Assembly (NCBI RefSeq): GCF_003219815.1
Contig: NZ_QJVD01000007.1
Location: 62,001 to 126,000 of the forward strand
Direction: 5' to 3'
Length of the DNA: 64,000 nucleotides
Source: Arthrobacter livingstonensis
GTDB lineage: Bacteria; Actinomycetota; Actinomycetes; Actinomycetales; Micrococcaceae
Of the stretch, positions 17,260 to 24,931 are shown piece by piece. Every line of letters begins with the position of its first letter. The first letter of the stretch is position 1. The notes beneath the pieces were generated by a model. That model searched no databases and was not told the origin of the DNA. It saw only the letters and a program-made list of their open reading frames with translations. Made by a program: the position numbers and the translations under genes.

Positions 17260-17772
17260 ATGACTAATTCAGCAGACCTTGAACCAGCCACGGCCGCCGA
17301 CGGGGAATTCACCAGTCACGGCATGCCGCACGGATTCACCAGCCTGACGCCGTTCCTGGCCGTCCCCCGGGCCGGCGATGCCGTCTCCTTCTACCAAGAC
17401 GTTTTCGGGGCACGGGTTGTGGGCGTCACCGAGTTCGACGGCGTCGTGGTGCACGCCGAGCTCGACTTCGGCCACGGCCGGCTGCAGCTCGGGGAGCCAA
17501 CCCCCGACTACCACCTGGTGCCCGCCCCGGCCGGCGACGACGACTGCTACTCGATCGCGCTCTACTGCTCCGACGTCGACCGGCTGCTTGCCCGGGCAGT
17601 GGAGGCCGGGGCGAGCGTCCGGGAGCCCGTGGCCAACTTCGTCTCGGGCGACCGTTTTGCCAGCATTCGGGACCCATTCGGGGTGCGCTGGTCCATCATG
17701 ACCCGCGTCGAAGACATCTCGGAGGAGGAAAGTTCCGCCCGCGTTGCCGACTGGGCCACCCAGCAACGGTGA
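17260..17772 (+). CDS. VOC-family protein (glyalase/PhnB-like)
   Basis: 170 residues from ATG 17260. A single vicinal-oxygen-chelate domain of the PhnB/YycE kind: LTPFLAVPRAGDAVSFYQDV, FGARVVG, HAELDFGHGRLQLGE, then SVREPVANFVSGDRFASIRD and PFGVRWSIMTR. Such proteins are often metal-dependent enzymes or resistance factors, but substrate cannot be inferred. It is divergent from the AraC regulator, which may control it, and converges on the RelA/SpoT-domain gene. Confidence 0.8.
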   Translation: MTNSADLEPATAADGEFTSHGMPHGFTSLTPFLAVPRAGDAVSFYQDVFGARVVGVTEFDGVVVHAELDFGHGRLQLGEPTPDYHLVPAPAGDDDCYSIALYCSDVDRLLARAVEAGASVREPVANFVSGDRFASIRDPFGVRWSIMTRVEDISEEESSARVADWATQQR

Positions 17773-17832
17773 CGGTGGCAGGTGGCGTCCAGGGCCGGCG
17801 TCGTCCATGGGGCACGTCACGGCCGGCCTTCC

Positions 17833-18843
17833 TCAGGGCTGGAGTGCACGAAACCGGCGCAGGCGGAAACGGAGTTTGCCCTCGCGGTTGAAGTCGTTCC
17901 CCACATTTTTGCTGGCCTCGATGTACGGTTCGCCGAAGGTTTTAAGCAGGAGGTCGTCAACCACGCGAACCTGGCCGGGCATGAAACGGTAGCCCATGGT
18001 CGCCACCATGGCGCGCTGGTCAATGTCCGCAAACCACTGCCCGACGGCGGCCACAGTGGTGAAGCCGTTGGCGCCGAGGACTTCCACCAGCCAGCGGTAC
18101 TGGCCGGCCTTGCTGTGCGGATACGCCGGAAAAACGCGGTCAAGGAGCAATTGGATGGAGTTGGCGTCCAGGTCCTGCGACTCGGGAGCGGCACTTTCAG
18201 ATTGCATTCTTTTCAGGATGTCGGCGATGTTCACGAACTGCTGGTCCGCCAGCTCGATCAAGGTCGAGGCCATGGTGAACGCGCGGCTGATTTCGGCGTT
18301 GTCCACGTGGGTGCCCTTGAAGCGGATGTCATGCTCAAATTCGGCCCACGCGTGTTGGAGCACGGTTCGCAGCTGCACCTCAAAGCGCTGACCGCGGTAT
18401 GCTTCGCAACCCGCCGGCGGGTCCTCCTGCGGCACTTCCAGGGTCAGGTGCCGACCCGCGTAGCCGATTCCGCCGTTCTTGCGTATGACGGCGGTCTTGT
18501 CCTCGTCGTCATGGCAGATGAACTGGCTGGTCAGCGCGATCGCCACGGCCTTGATGTCGGTTTCCACGAAGAGGATGACGCGAATGCCCAGCAGGTCGTC
18601 AAGGTTTTCCGGGCCACCGGGATACCGCGGTTTGCCGGACTGGTCGCAACGATCCAGTTTTTCCTGCACGGACGCCGGCGTCTTCACGCGGCAGCGCACG
18701 TCATGGTGGTTCAGGCCGTCGTCCCGGAGCCTGGCGACAATGCACGTGCGGATGGCCTCGGCGGCGCCCTCGTAGTCGCGGACGTGCCCGGCGAAGTCCA
18801 AAACTTCCGGGCTGAACTCACCAACGGACTGCCGCATGGTCAC
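17833..18843 (-). CDS. Stand-alone RelA/SpoT synthetase-domain protein (small alarmone synthetase-like)
   Basis: 336 residues. The nucleotidyltransferase domain (about 30-185) keeps the key features of (p)ppGpp synthetases: RVKTPASVQEKL with the ATP-binding Arg/Lys, NLDDLLGIRVI with the metal Asp, GYAGRH in the G-loop, EVQLRT with the catalytic Glu, and WAEFEHDI. There is no HD hydrolase domain and no TGS/ACT region. About 130 residues of unrecognised C-terminus follow. It could be an alarmone synthetase or a toxic relative (toxSAS type); a matching antitoxin is not evident. It faces away from the acidic orphan at 19066. Confidence 0.75.
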   Translation of the reverse strand: MTMRQSVGEFSPEVLDFAGHVRDYEGAAEAIRTCIVARLRDDGLNHHDVRCRVKTPASVQEKLDRCDQSGKPRYPGGPENLDDLLGIRVILFVETDIKAVAIALTSQFICHDDEDKTAVIRKNGGIGYAGRHLTLEVPQEDPPAGCEAYRGQRFEVQLRTVLQHAWAEFEHDIRFKGTHVDNAEISRAFTMASTLIELADQQFVNIADILKRMQSESAAPESQDLDANSIQLLLDRVFPAYPHSKAGQYRWLVEVLGANGFTTVAAVGQWFADIDQRAMVATMGYRFMPGQVRVVDDLLLKTFGEPYIEASKNVGNDFNREGKLRFRLRRFRALQP

Positions 18844-19065
18844 GTCCTTACTTCCTGTCAGGGCCTGGCTACAACTCTACCCATTTGGCGGCGGGGGTGG
18901 TCGCTGGCACTTGAGTCCTGCTGTCGCACCGACCGCCCCAGGCGAGCGGGCGCACCCACGACGAGTGTCCGACATCGCACATTTTGTGGTGAAGGCAGAA
19001 TGTCAGACCCGCCTGCGAAGCTGATGGCAACTCGCCACCGCGGCGGCTAATCAAAGGAGGCACAC

Positions 19066-19683
19066 ATGCGGGGATCACTTGAAGACGCCGTAGACATCGA
19101 TGTTGAAATGTTGGCGCCGAAATTGCTGCGTGAATGGTTGGGGCGCGACTCTGCCACAGGTTTGATGGAGTACCTGTGGACCGCTTACCTTGGCGATCGC
19201 GACGTGGCGGAGGAGGATGTGGAGAGCGCCGAAGATGCGCTGCGATTCCTCGCCCTCGCGAAGCTGGCAGCGGAGACGCTGGACATTGCGTCAGGGGCGG
19301 ACACGCTCGACGCCTGGGACTGGGTGGAAGTTCCAGAGAAGCTCATTCATCCGTTTGTCGTGGGCTACCTGCTGGCCAATCAGGGAGAAGCGGCCGACCT
19401 TCAGATTGGGCTCGGCGGCAACCTGAGCATGCTGATCGAGAGTTACGAATCTGAGGTAGTGCGCGATCTGGCCGCGAAGCTGACAGAATCCGACTTCTTC
19501 ATTTCAATATGGAGTGCGCATCTCGGCATCGAGCAGTTCCCTGCCAGCGCCGAGGAAATGGCCGAGCACGACTTCCATCTTGACGGCGTGACCGCGGATC
19601 AGGGCCGGCTGTTGGACTATGTCAGCAACGCGTGGCCTGTCGTGCCGCGGGCGCTTGCATACGCTGGCGACTCGCTGTTCTGA
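19066..19683 (+). CDS. Acidic protein of unknown function
   Basis: 205 residues with a strong start: AAAGGAGG 5 bases before the ATG. Rich in Asp, Glu, Leu and Ala and apparently all-helical (MEYLWTAYLGDRDVAEEDVE, LRFLALAKLAAETLD). No signal, membrane segment or known motif was recognised. It is divergent from the RelA/SpoT-domain gene across 222 bases without other genes, and upstream of the AAA+ ATPase on the same strand. A functional link to either is unproven. Confidence 0.65.
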   Translation: MRGSLEDAVDIDVEMLAPKLLREWLGRDSATGLMEYLWTAYLGDRDVAEEDVESAEDALRFLALAKLAAETLDIASGADTLDAWDWVEVPEKLIHPFVVGYLLANQGEAADLQIGLGGNLSMLIESYESEVVRDLAAKLTESDFFISIWSAHLGIEQFPASAEEMAEHDFHLDGVTADQGRLLDYVSNAWPVVPRALAYAGDSLF

Positions 19684-19790
19684 GGTGTGGCATGGGCCCG
19701 GATCCGAAGCAGGGCAGGGAAGAAGTCGCTTCGCCCGAAAGTCATTTCCACCGCGTTCAGTGCCTGACGGCTAGTCGAGAAGTGTTATGT

Positions 19791-19836
19791 TGTGTAATGT
19801 ATTTATAAATATAATACATACGATTACACAAGGGGG
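19791..19836 (+). promoter_or_regulatory. AT-rich dyad promoter/operator and ribosome site of the AAA+ ATPase gene
   Basis: TGTGTAAT at 19791-19798 is mirrored by ATTACACA at 19823-19830; inside it GTATTTATAAATATAATAC gives further partial symmetry and -10-like TATAAT. This is the most AT-rich stretch in the window. AGGGGG at 19831-19836 then serves as ribosome site for the ATG at 19842. A repressor bound here could be the ATPase itself or another regulator. Confidence 0.5.
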
Positions 19837-19841
19837 ATCTG

Positions 19842-20945
19842 ATGACCGCAATGGAGAACCCGTTCCGCCCAACCTTTGGCCGCACGCCGCCTGAGCTCCT
19901 CGACCGCGGGGACACTCTCGAAGAGTTTGAATATGGTTTGCGCATCCGCTCTGGTGTCCTTGGCCTCGTGTCGATCATCACCGGCGCCCGAGGCGTCGGC
20001 AAGACTGTCATGCTCAACGAAGCCCAGGACCTGGCACAAGGGCAGGGATGGGCGGTCATATCTGAGACATCGACAGACGGTTTCCTGACACGGCTCGCCG
20101 ACGCTGCCCTGCTCCTGGATGACGAACTTGGCGACGGGCCACCATCCAGAAAAGTGCTTGCCTTCACCGCTGCCGGATTTGGTGTTACAACACAACTTCC
20201 GCAGGAGCGCCAGGTTGAATTCCGCAATCTTGGCGCCAGCCTTCTGCAGCGCCTGGACAAACAAGGCACTGGACTGTTGATCACTCTCGACGAGGTCCAA
20301 GACGCAAACCGCGCAGAATTGCTCCAATTGGCCGCAGTCATCCAACACTGGGTGAGAGATGGTCTCCCCATTAGCTTCGTCTGCGCGGGACTGCCGGCGG
20401 CAATCTCGGACATCCTCAATGAAGGCGTGGCGACCTTCCTCCGACGGGCCGACAGGATCGACCTCCACGCTGTTGACATTGAGGACGTCGAAGCGTCATA
20501 TACCCGGCAGTACAAGGAGGCCGGATTCGTATTCCCTGATGGCGCCATGGCGGAATCCGCCGCGGCAACCCTGGGCTACCCGTTTCTGGTCCAGCTCATT
20601 GGGTACTTCTTGTGGCGGGAAGCCGAAAAGAGCGGGGGCACTGTTGCTGCCGAGTCGGTAAAGACCGCCATTCATATTGCACTTAAGCGCAACATACGCA
20701 TGGTTGTGGGACCCGCCATCGCCCGCGTTTCCAACCGTGACATGAGCTATTTGCGCGCCATGGCGCTCGACACGGGCCCATCAAGCACGGCGGCGGTCGC
20801 CAAGCGAATGGATGCATCTTTGCAACTGGCTACCAATTACCGGGCCAGACTCATCGAGGCGGGGCTGATCGAGCCTGCGGGACGCGGAGAAGTCAAGTTT
20901 TCAATACCCGGATTGCGCGAATATCTACGGGACAGCGCCAACTAA
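19842..20945 (+). CDS. AAA+ ATPase with C-terminal winged-helix-like region (Orc1/Cdc6-like fold)
   Basis: 367 residues. Walker A GARGVGKT (48-55), Walker B LLITLDEVQ (145-153), a sensor-like FVCAGLPA (near 187) and a C-terminal segment (about 300-367: DTGPSSTAAVAKRMDASLQL, then YRARLIEAGLIEPAGRGEVK) resembling a winged helix. This layout fits stand-alone archaeal/Orc-like ATPases found in bacteria, whose roles are mostly unknown. It may start at 19851 (MENPF) instead. The AT-rich dyad upstream and less GC-rich codon use suggest acquisition by transfer. Confidence 0.75.
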   Translation: MTAMENPFRPTFGRTPPELLDRGDTLEEFEYGLRIRSGVLGLVSIITGARGVGKTVMLNEAQDLAQGQGWAVISETSTDGFLTRLADAALLLDDELGDGPPSRKVLAFTAAGFGVTTQLPQERQVEFRNLGASLLQRLDKQGTGLLITLDEVQDANRAELLQLAAVIQHWVRDGLPISFVCAGLPAAISDILNEGVATFLRRADRIDLHAVDIEDVEASYTRQYKEAGFVFPDGAMAESAAATLGYPFLVQLIGYFLWREAEKSGGTVAAESVKTAIHIALKRNIRMVVGPAIARVSNRDMSYLRAMALDTGPSSTAAVAKRMDASLQLATNYRARLIEAGLIEPAGRGEVKFSIPGLREYLRDSAN

Positions 20946-20966
20946 ACCCTGGCCCCAATGCAACCC

Positions 20967-21422
20967 TCAGGCGTGGCCGAGGCCCTCTTCCTGCTGCTCC
21001 GCCATGAACGCCTCGGGGCCCTGCTCGGCTGCCTGCGGGTCCATCCACAGGGCGCTGAACGCATTCCCGTCCGGGTCCTCGAAGTCGCGGGAGTACATGA
21101 ACCCGAGGTCTTGGGCTGGGCGGGGCTCCGCGCCACCGGCGGCCAGGGCCTTCTCCAACAGTGCGTCCACGTCCCCACGGCTTTCACGGCTGAGAGCAAC
21201 TTGCACCTGCGCGGACGTGGTCGGATCCACAATGTGCTTGTCGGTGAACGTGGCAAAATACTCCGCCTTGAGCACCATCACGAAGAAGTTCTCATCGACG
21301 AGAATGCAGGCAGCATTCTCATCCGTGAAATTCGGCTGGATCTGCCATCCGATTCCCTCAAAGAACGCCTTGGAACGGTCAAGGTCGGTGGTGGGAAAAC
21401 TGATGAATACTTGCGTGGCCAT
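20967..21422 (-). CDS. VOC-family protein (glyoxalase/bleomycin-resistance-like)
   Basis: 151 residues. A single VOC domain: QVFISFPTTDLDRSKAFFEG, ACILVDENFFVMVLK, then AQDLGFMYSRDFEDPDGNAF and FSALWMDP. The family includes many cytosolic metal-dependent enzymes and binding proteins; substrate unknown. It lies downstream of cysN on the same strand but is separated from it by a strong terminator hairpin, so it is probably not in the cys operon. Confidence 0.8.
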   Translation of the reverse strand: MATQVFISFPTTDLDRSKAFFEGIGWQIQPNFTDENAACILVDENFFVMVLKAEYFATFTDKHIVDPTTSAQVQVALSRESRGDVDALLEKALAAGGAEPRPAQDLGFMYSRDFEDPDGNAFSALWMDPQAAEQGPEAFMAEQQEEGLGHA

Positions 21423-21523
21423 GACTCTTTCTCCCTGACTCCAGCAATGATGGTGCCCGGATTTCCCGGATCATTCCATCGTTTCGGACCGCGGGATGTG
21501 CGTCAATGGGCACCTCGACGAAA

Positions 21524-21587
21524 AATGATCCCGATCCCGCTTTCTGACACCGGGATGTCGGTATCGGAAAGCGGGATCGGGATCATT
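21524..21587 (-). terminator. Strong intrinsic terminator after cysN
   Basis: Perfect 21-bp inverted repeat (21524-21544 with 21567-21587; core GATCCCGATCCCGCTTTC) around a 22-base loop. Read on the minus strand the second arm runs directly into TTTTTCG, as expected for a rho-independent terminator. It begins 10 bases after the cysN stop codon (21598). Confidence 0.75.
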
Positions 21588-21597
21588 AGTGGGCGGG

Positions 21598-22971
21598 TTA
21601 GATGCTGTAGCGCTCGTCCTCGTGGTCGCCGGGGTGGTCCCTGACCAGGCCCGCGGCAAGAGTGTTGCCGTCCTGCGGATCGATCACCAGGAACGCGCCG
21701 GTGCGGCGGTGCAGCGCATACGTCTCAATCGGCAGCGCGGACGCGAGGCGGATCTGGGCGGCGCCAATGTCGTTGAGCTCCAGCCCGGACGCGGCGCCCA
21801 GTTCAAACGTTTCCAGGTCCAGCTTCCCCGTCACTGCACGGATCAGGCCCTGCACCGTCTTGCTGCCGTGCTTGATCAGCACCTTGGAGCCCTCCCGCAA
21901 TGGCCTGGTGGAAAGCCAGCACAGTTCGGCGTAGAGGTCCTGGCTGACCTCGCCAAACGTGCCGGTGGCGGCAATGACATCGCCTCGGGCAATGTCGATC
22001 TCAGCGCTCAGGCGCAGGGACACGGACTGCGGCGCCACGGCGCGGTCCAGCGTGCGGCCGGCGAAGTCGATGCCCACCACGGAGGCGGTGCTTCCGGACG
22101 GCAGGACCGTGATGGCGTCACCAACCGAAACCGACCCGGAAGCCACCTGCCCCGCATAGGCACGGTAGTCGCGGAAGGAGGTCCCGGCGTCGTCCGCGTC
22201 AGCAAGATCCGGAGCCAGCGCACCCTGCGGCCGGATCACCAGCTGCACGGGGAAACGGAACGGCTCCAATCCGCGCTCAACTTCGTCGGTGGTGGGCAGC
22301 GTTTCCAGGACATCCAACAGGCTGGGGCCCGTGTACCAGGGGGTGTGGGCGGAGCGCTCCACCACGTTGTCGCCCTCGAGCGCGGAAACCGGCACCACCA
22401 GCACGTCGGTGACGCCAATCTGCGCGGCCACGGCCTGCACGTCGGCCTCAATGGCCCGAAAGGTGTCCTCGCGAAAATCCACGAGGTCGATCTTGTTCAC
22501 GGCCACCACCACATTGGGCACCCGCAGCAGCCGCAGCACGGACAGGTGCCGTCGCGTCTGCTCCAGCACCCCCTTGCGGGCGTCGATGAGTACGACGACG
22601 GCATCAGCGGTGGACGCGCCCGTCACCGTGTTCTTGGTGTACTGCACGTGCCCGGGGCAGTCGGCGAGGATGAAGCTGCGGCGGTCGGTGGCGAAGTAGC
22701 GGTAGGCGACATCGATCGTGATGCCCTGCTCGCGCTCGGCGCGCAGGCCGTCGGTCAGCAGTGCCAGGTCGATCTTCTGGGTGCTGCCGCCCTCGCCGCC
22801 AAAGCCGCGGTCCGCGGATGTGCGGGTCACCGCGTCCAGGGTGTCCGCCAGGATCGCCTTCGAGTCGTGCAGCAGCCTGCCCACCAGGGTCGACTTGCCG
22901 TCGTCGACGGAGCCGGCCGTGGCGAAGCGGAACAGTGTTGACTGCGCGAGGGGCGCTTCGGTGATGGTCAT
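21598..22971 (-). CDS. cysN: Sulfate adenylyltransferase large subunit (GTPase)
   Basis: 457 residues, elongation-factor type GTPase that drives CysD to make APS from sulfate and ATP. G1 GSVDDGKSTL, G3 DCPGHVQ and G4 NKIDL are intact, followed by beta-barrel domains ending in AYALHRRTGAFLVIDPQDGN-like sequence. There is no fused APS kinase (CysC), in keeping with direct APS reduction by the CysH encoded upstream. Its ATG shares one base with the cysD stop (TAATG). Confidence 0.93.
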   Translation of the reverse strand: MTITEAPLAQSTLFRFATAGSVDDGKSTLVGRLLHDSKAILADTLDAVTRTSADRGFGGEGGSTQKIDLALLTDGLRAEREQGITIDVAYRYFATDRRSFILADCPGHVQYTKNTVTGASTADAVVVLIDARKGVLEQTRRHLSVLRLLRVPNVVVAVNKIDLVDFREDTFRAIEADVQAVAAQIGVTDVLVVPVSALEGDNVVERSAHTPWYTGPSLLDVLETLPTTDEVERGLEPFRFPVQLVIRPQGALAPDLADADDAGTSFRDYRAYAGQVASGSVSVGDAITVLPSGSTASVVGIDFAGRTLDRAVAPQSVSLRLSAEIDIARGDVIAATGTFGEVSQDLYAELCWLSTRPLREGSKVLIKHGSKTVQGLIRAVTGKLDLETFELGAASGLELNDIGAAQIRLASALPIETYALHRRTGAFLVIDPQDGNTLAAGLVRDHPGDHEDERYSI

Positions 22972-24203
22972 TAGAAGTAGCCGTCTTTCTTGCGGTCTTC
23001 CATGGCGGCCTCGGAGATGCGGTCATCGGCCCGGGTGGCGCCACGTTCGGTCAGGGTGGAGGCGGCGACTTCGCGGACGACGTCGTGGGCTGTGGTGGCA
23101 GCGGAGGCCACGGCACCGGTGCAGGACATGTCCCCCACCGTTCGGTAGCGCACCTGTTTGATGATGACGTCCTCGTCGGGGCGCGGCTGCGAGACCTCAC
23201 CCACGGCACGCCACATGCCGTCGCGCTCAAACACTTCGCGTTCATGGGCGTAGTAGAGGCCGGGCAGTTCGATGTTTTCGCGGGCGATGTACCGCCACAC
23301 GTCCAGCTCGGTCCAGTTGCTGATGGGGAAAGCGCGCACGTGCTGGCCCACGGTGTGGCGGCCGTTATACAAATTCCACAGTTCCGGGCGCTGGTTGCGC
23401 GGGTCCCACTGGCCGAACTCGTCACGCAGGGACAGGATGCGCTCCTTGGCGCGGGCCTTGTCCTCGTCGCGGCGGCCGCCGCCAAACACGGCGTCGAACT
23501 TGTTCTTCGCGATGGCATCCAGCAGCGGGACGGTCTGCAGCGGGTTGCGGGTGCCGTCGGCGCGCTCGGCCAGAACGCCTTGGTCGATGAACTCCTGCAC
23601 GGAGCCCACTTCCAGTCGCAGGCCCAGGCGAGCCACCGTGCGGTCGCGGAACTCGATGACTTCCGGGAAGTTGTGGCCGGTGTCCACATGCAGCACCGGG
23701 AACGGCACCCTGCCCGGCCAAAACGCCTTCGTGGCCAGGTGCAGCATCAGCACCGAGTCCTTGCCGCCCGAGAACAGGAGAGCCGGGCGTTCAAACTCGG
23801 CCACCACCTCGCGGATGATGTGGATGGCCTCGGATTCGAGCAGGTCCAGCGAGTTCAGCTCCTCGGCAGGGGCCTCCAAGCGCGAGGGGTCCCCGGCCGT
23901 GGGGCCACTGGCGCGAGGGGCCCCAGCCGAGCTTGCGAGGTTGGGGAGCGCCTGGGGACTTGCGAGGCTGGGAAGCGCTTGGGGATCGTTTGCCGCCCAC
24001 GCCCCTTCGCCGCGCTGCTGATCTTCGATCAGCCCAGCGCGCGGCTCAGACAGCGGAACCGCCCTGCCCGATGCTCGCAAGCTCGCATCGGGTCCCTCGG
24101 TCGTCTCCTTAGATGCCACTCCCTGGGCGGCAAACGGCGTTCCGGGCTCCGAGGGGGACGTCCGGTCCTGTGCGATCGTCGGTTCTGTAATTTGGGTGCT
24201 CAT
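22971..24203 (-). CDS. cysD: Sulfate adenylyltransferase small subunit with an unusual N-terminal extension
   Basis: 410 residues from ATG 24203, which overlaps the cysH stop (ATGA). The conserved CysD body begins near residue 116 (LDLLESEAIHIIREVVAEFE) and includes the PP-loop SGGKDS (145-150), HVDTGHNFPEVIEFRD and the C-terminal RKKDGYF. Family members are usually about 300 residues. The extra 115 residues are Ala/Pro/Ser-rich and contain two copies of a nine-residue unit (DPQALPSLA, SPQALPNLA) encoded by a GC-rich repeat also found elsewhere in the window, plus a near-perfect hairpin (24011-24041). The catalytic part looks intact. Confidence 0.9.
   Translation of the reverse strand: MSTQITEPTIAQDRTSPSEPGTPFAAQGVASKETTEGPDASLRASGRAVPLSEPRAGLIEDQQRGEGAWAANDPQALPSLASPQALPNLASSAGAPRASGPTAGDPSRLEAPAEELNSLDLLESEAIHIIREVVAEFERPALLFSGGKDSVLMLHLATKAFWPGRVPFPVLHVDTGHNFPEVIEFRDRTVARLGLRLEVGSVQEFIDQGVLAERADGTRNPLQTVPLLDAIAKNKFDAVFGGGRRDEDKARAKERILSLRDEFGQWDPRNQRPELWNLYNGRHTVGQHVRAFPISNWTELDVWRYIARENIELPGLYYAHEREVFERDGMWRAVGEVSQPRPDEDVIIKQVRYRTVGDMSCTGAVASAATTAHDVVREVAASTLTERGATRADDRISEAAMEDRKKDGYF
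23899..23985. repeat. GC-rich repeat inside cysD, with a 27-bp tandem unit
   Basis: GGGGCCACTGGCGCGAGGGG and CCCCAGCCGAGCTTGCGAGG match the repeat at the ssuC end. The 3' part is doubled: 23932-23958 and 23959-23985 are 27-bp tandem units differing at four positions, keeping the reading frame (nine codons each). The element forms part of the CysD N-terminal extension. Confidence 0.65.
24011..24041. repeat. Hairpin within the cysD extension
   Basis: CGCGCTGCTGATC (24011-24023), a TTC loop, and GATCAGCCCAGCGCG (24027-24041) pair along nearly their whole length with a small bulge. It lies in coding sequence for residues absent from other CysD proteins, supporting insertion of palindromic DNA rather than normal evolution of the enzyme. 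Confidence 0.5.
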
Positions 24204-24931
24204 ACGTGTAGTCCGCATTCTGTCTTGGAGGTTCCGGCCCAGCGTCCGGACCGGGGGTCCGCGCCGGGGGCCACTTTCTTGGTGCAGGGTGCGCAGCCGA
24301 TGGACGGGTAGCCCTGGCTGAGCAGCGGGTTGACGGGCAGGAGGTTGTCCTCTGAGTAGGTGATCAGGTCCTCGTAGCTCCACGTGGCAACGGGGTTGAC
24401 CTTGACCAGGCCGTTCTTTTCGTCCCAGCTGACCAGCGGCATATTGGTCCGGGTGGGCGCCTCGTCGTGGCGGACTCCGGTGAACCACAGTTCGTAGCCG
24501 GACAGGGCTTTGTGCAGGGGCTCCACCTTGCGCAGCGCACAGCATTGGGCTGGGTCGCGGGCAAAAAGGTCACGGCCCAGCAGCGCATCCTGTTCGGCCA
24601 CGGGCTGCACGGGCAGGACGTCCACCACGTTTACCCGCAGGTTATCCGCCACTTCATTGCGCGTGGCGTAGGTTTCCGGGAAGTGGTAGCCGGTGTCCAG
24701 GAACAATACGTCCACTCCGGGCAGCTGGTCGGCAACCAAGGCCGGCAATACGGCGTCGGCCATGGAACAGGCGACGGCGGCCGCACCGGTGGAGAAGTTC
24801 CGCGCCACCCAGGCAATCACGTCCGTAGCGGACGCGTCCCAGGCGAGTTCCGCCGCACCCGCTGCGGCGAGCGCCTGCAGTTCAGCATGGGAGCGAAGGG
24901 TGGTTGCCGCCTGCCCGGTCACCGCACTCAT
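24200..24931 (-). CDS. cysH: Assimilatory adenylyl-sulfate (APS) reductase
   Basis: 243 residues. PP-loop family reductase: LDTGYHFPETYATR, the [4Fe-4S] Cys pairs in CCALRKVEPL and GCAPC, and the C-terminal catalytic Cys in TECGLH. The cluster Cys pairs indicate APS rather than PAPS as substrate, which agrees with the absence of CysC. It converts APS to sulfite for the sulfite reductase next door. It overlaps sir by four bases and cysD by the ATGA junction, so the operon is tightly coupled. Confidence 0.92.
   Translation of the reverse strand: MSAVTGQAATTLRSHAELQALAAAGAAELAWDASATDVIAWVARNFSTGAAAVACSMADAVLPALVADQLPGVDVLFLDTGYHFPETYATRNEVADNLRVNVVDVLPVQPVAEQDALLGRDLFARDPAQCCALRKVEPLHKALSGYELWFTGVRHDEAPTRTNMPLVSWDEKNGLVKVNPVATWSYEDLITYSEDNLLPVNPLLSQGYPSIGCAPCTKKVAPGADPRSGRWAGTSKTECGLHV

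Noticed and set aside
16342-21422. Integrative element or prophage covering the accessory stretch
   Set aside because: No integrase, attachment repeats or phage genes were found; only gene type and orientation suggest an island.
23899-24041. CRISPR-like array in cysD
   Set aside because: Only two adjacent units, no spacers, and the units are coding.
22971-24545. A longer cysD starting in cysH
   Set aside because: The added part reads cysH sequence out of frame; ATG 24203 overlapping the cysH stop is the natural start.
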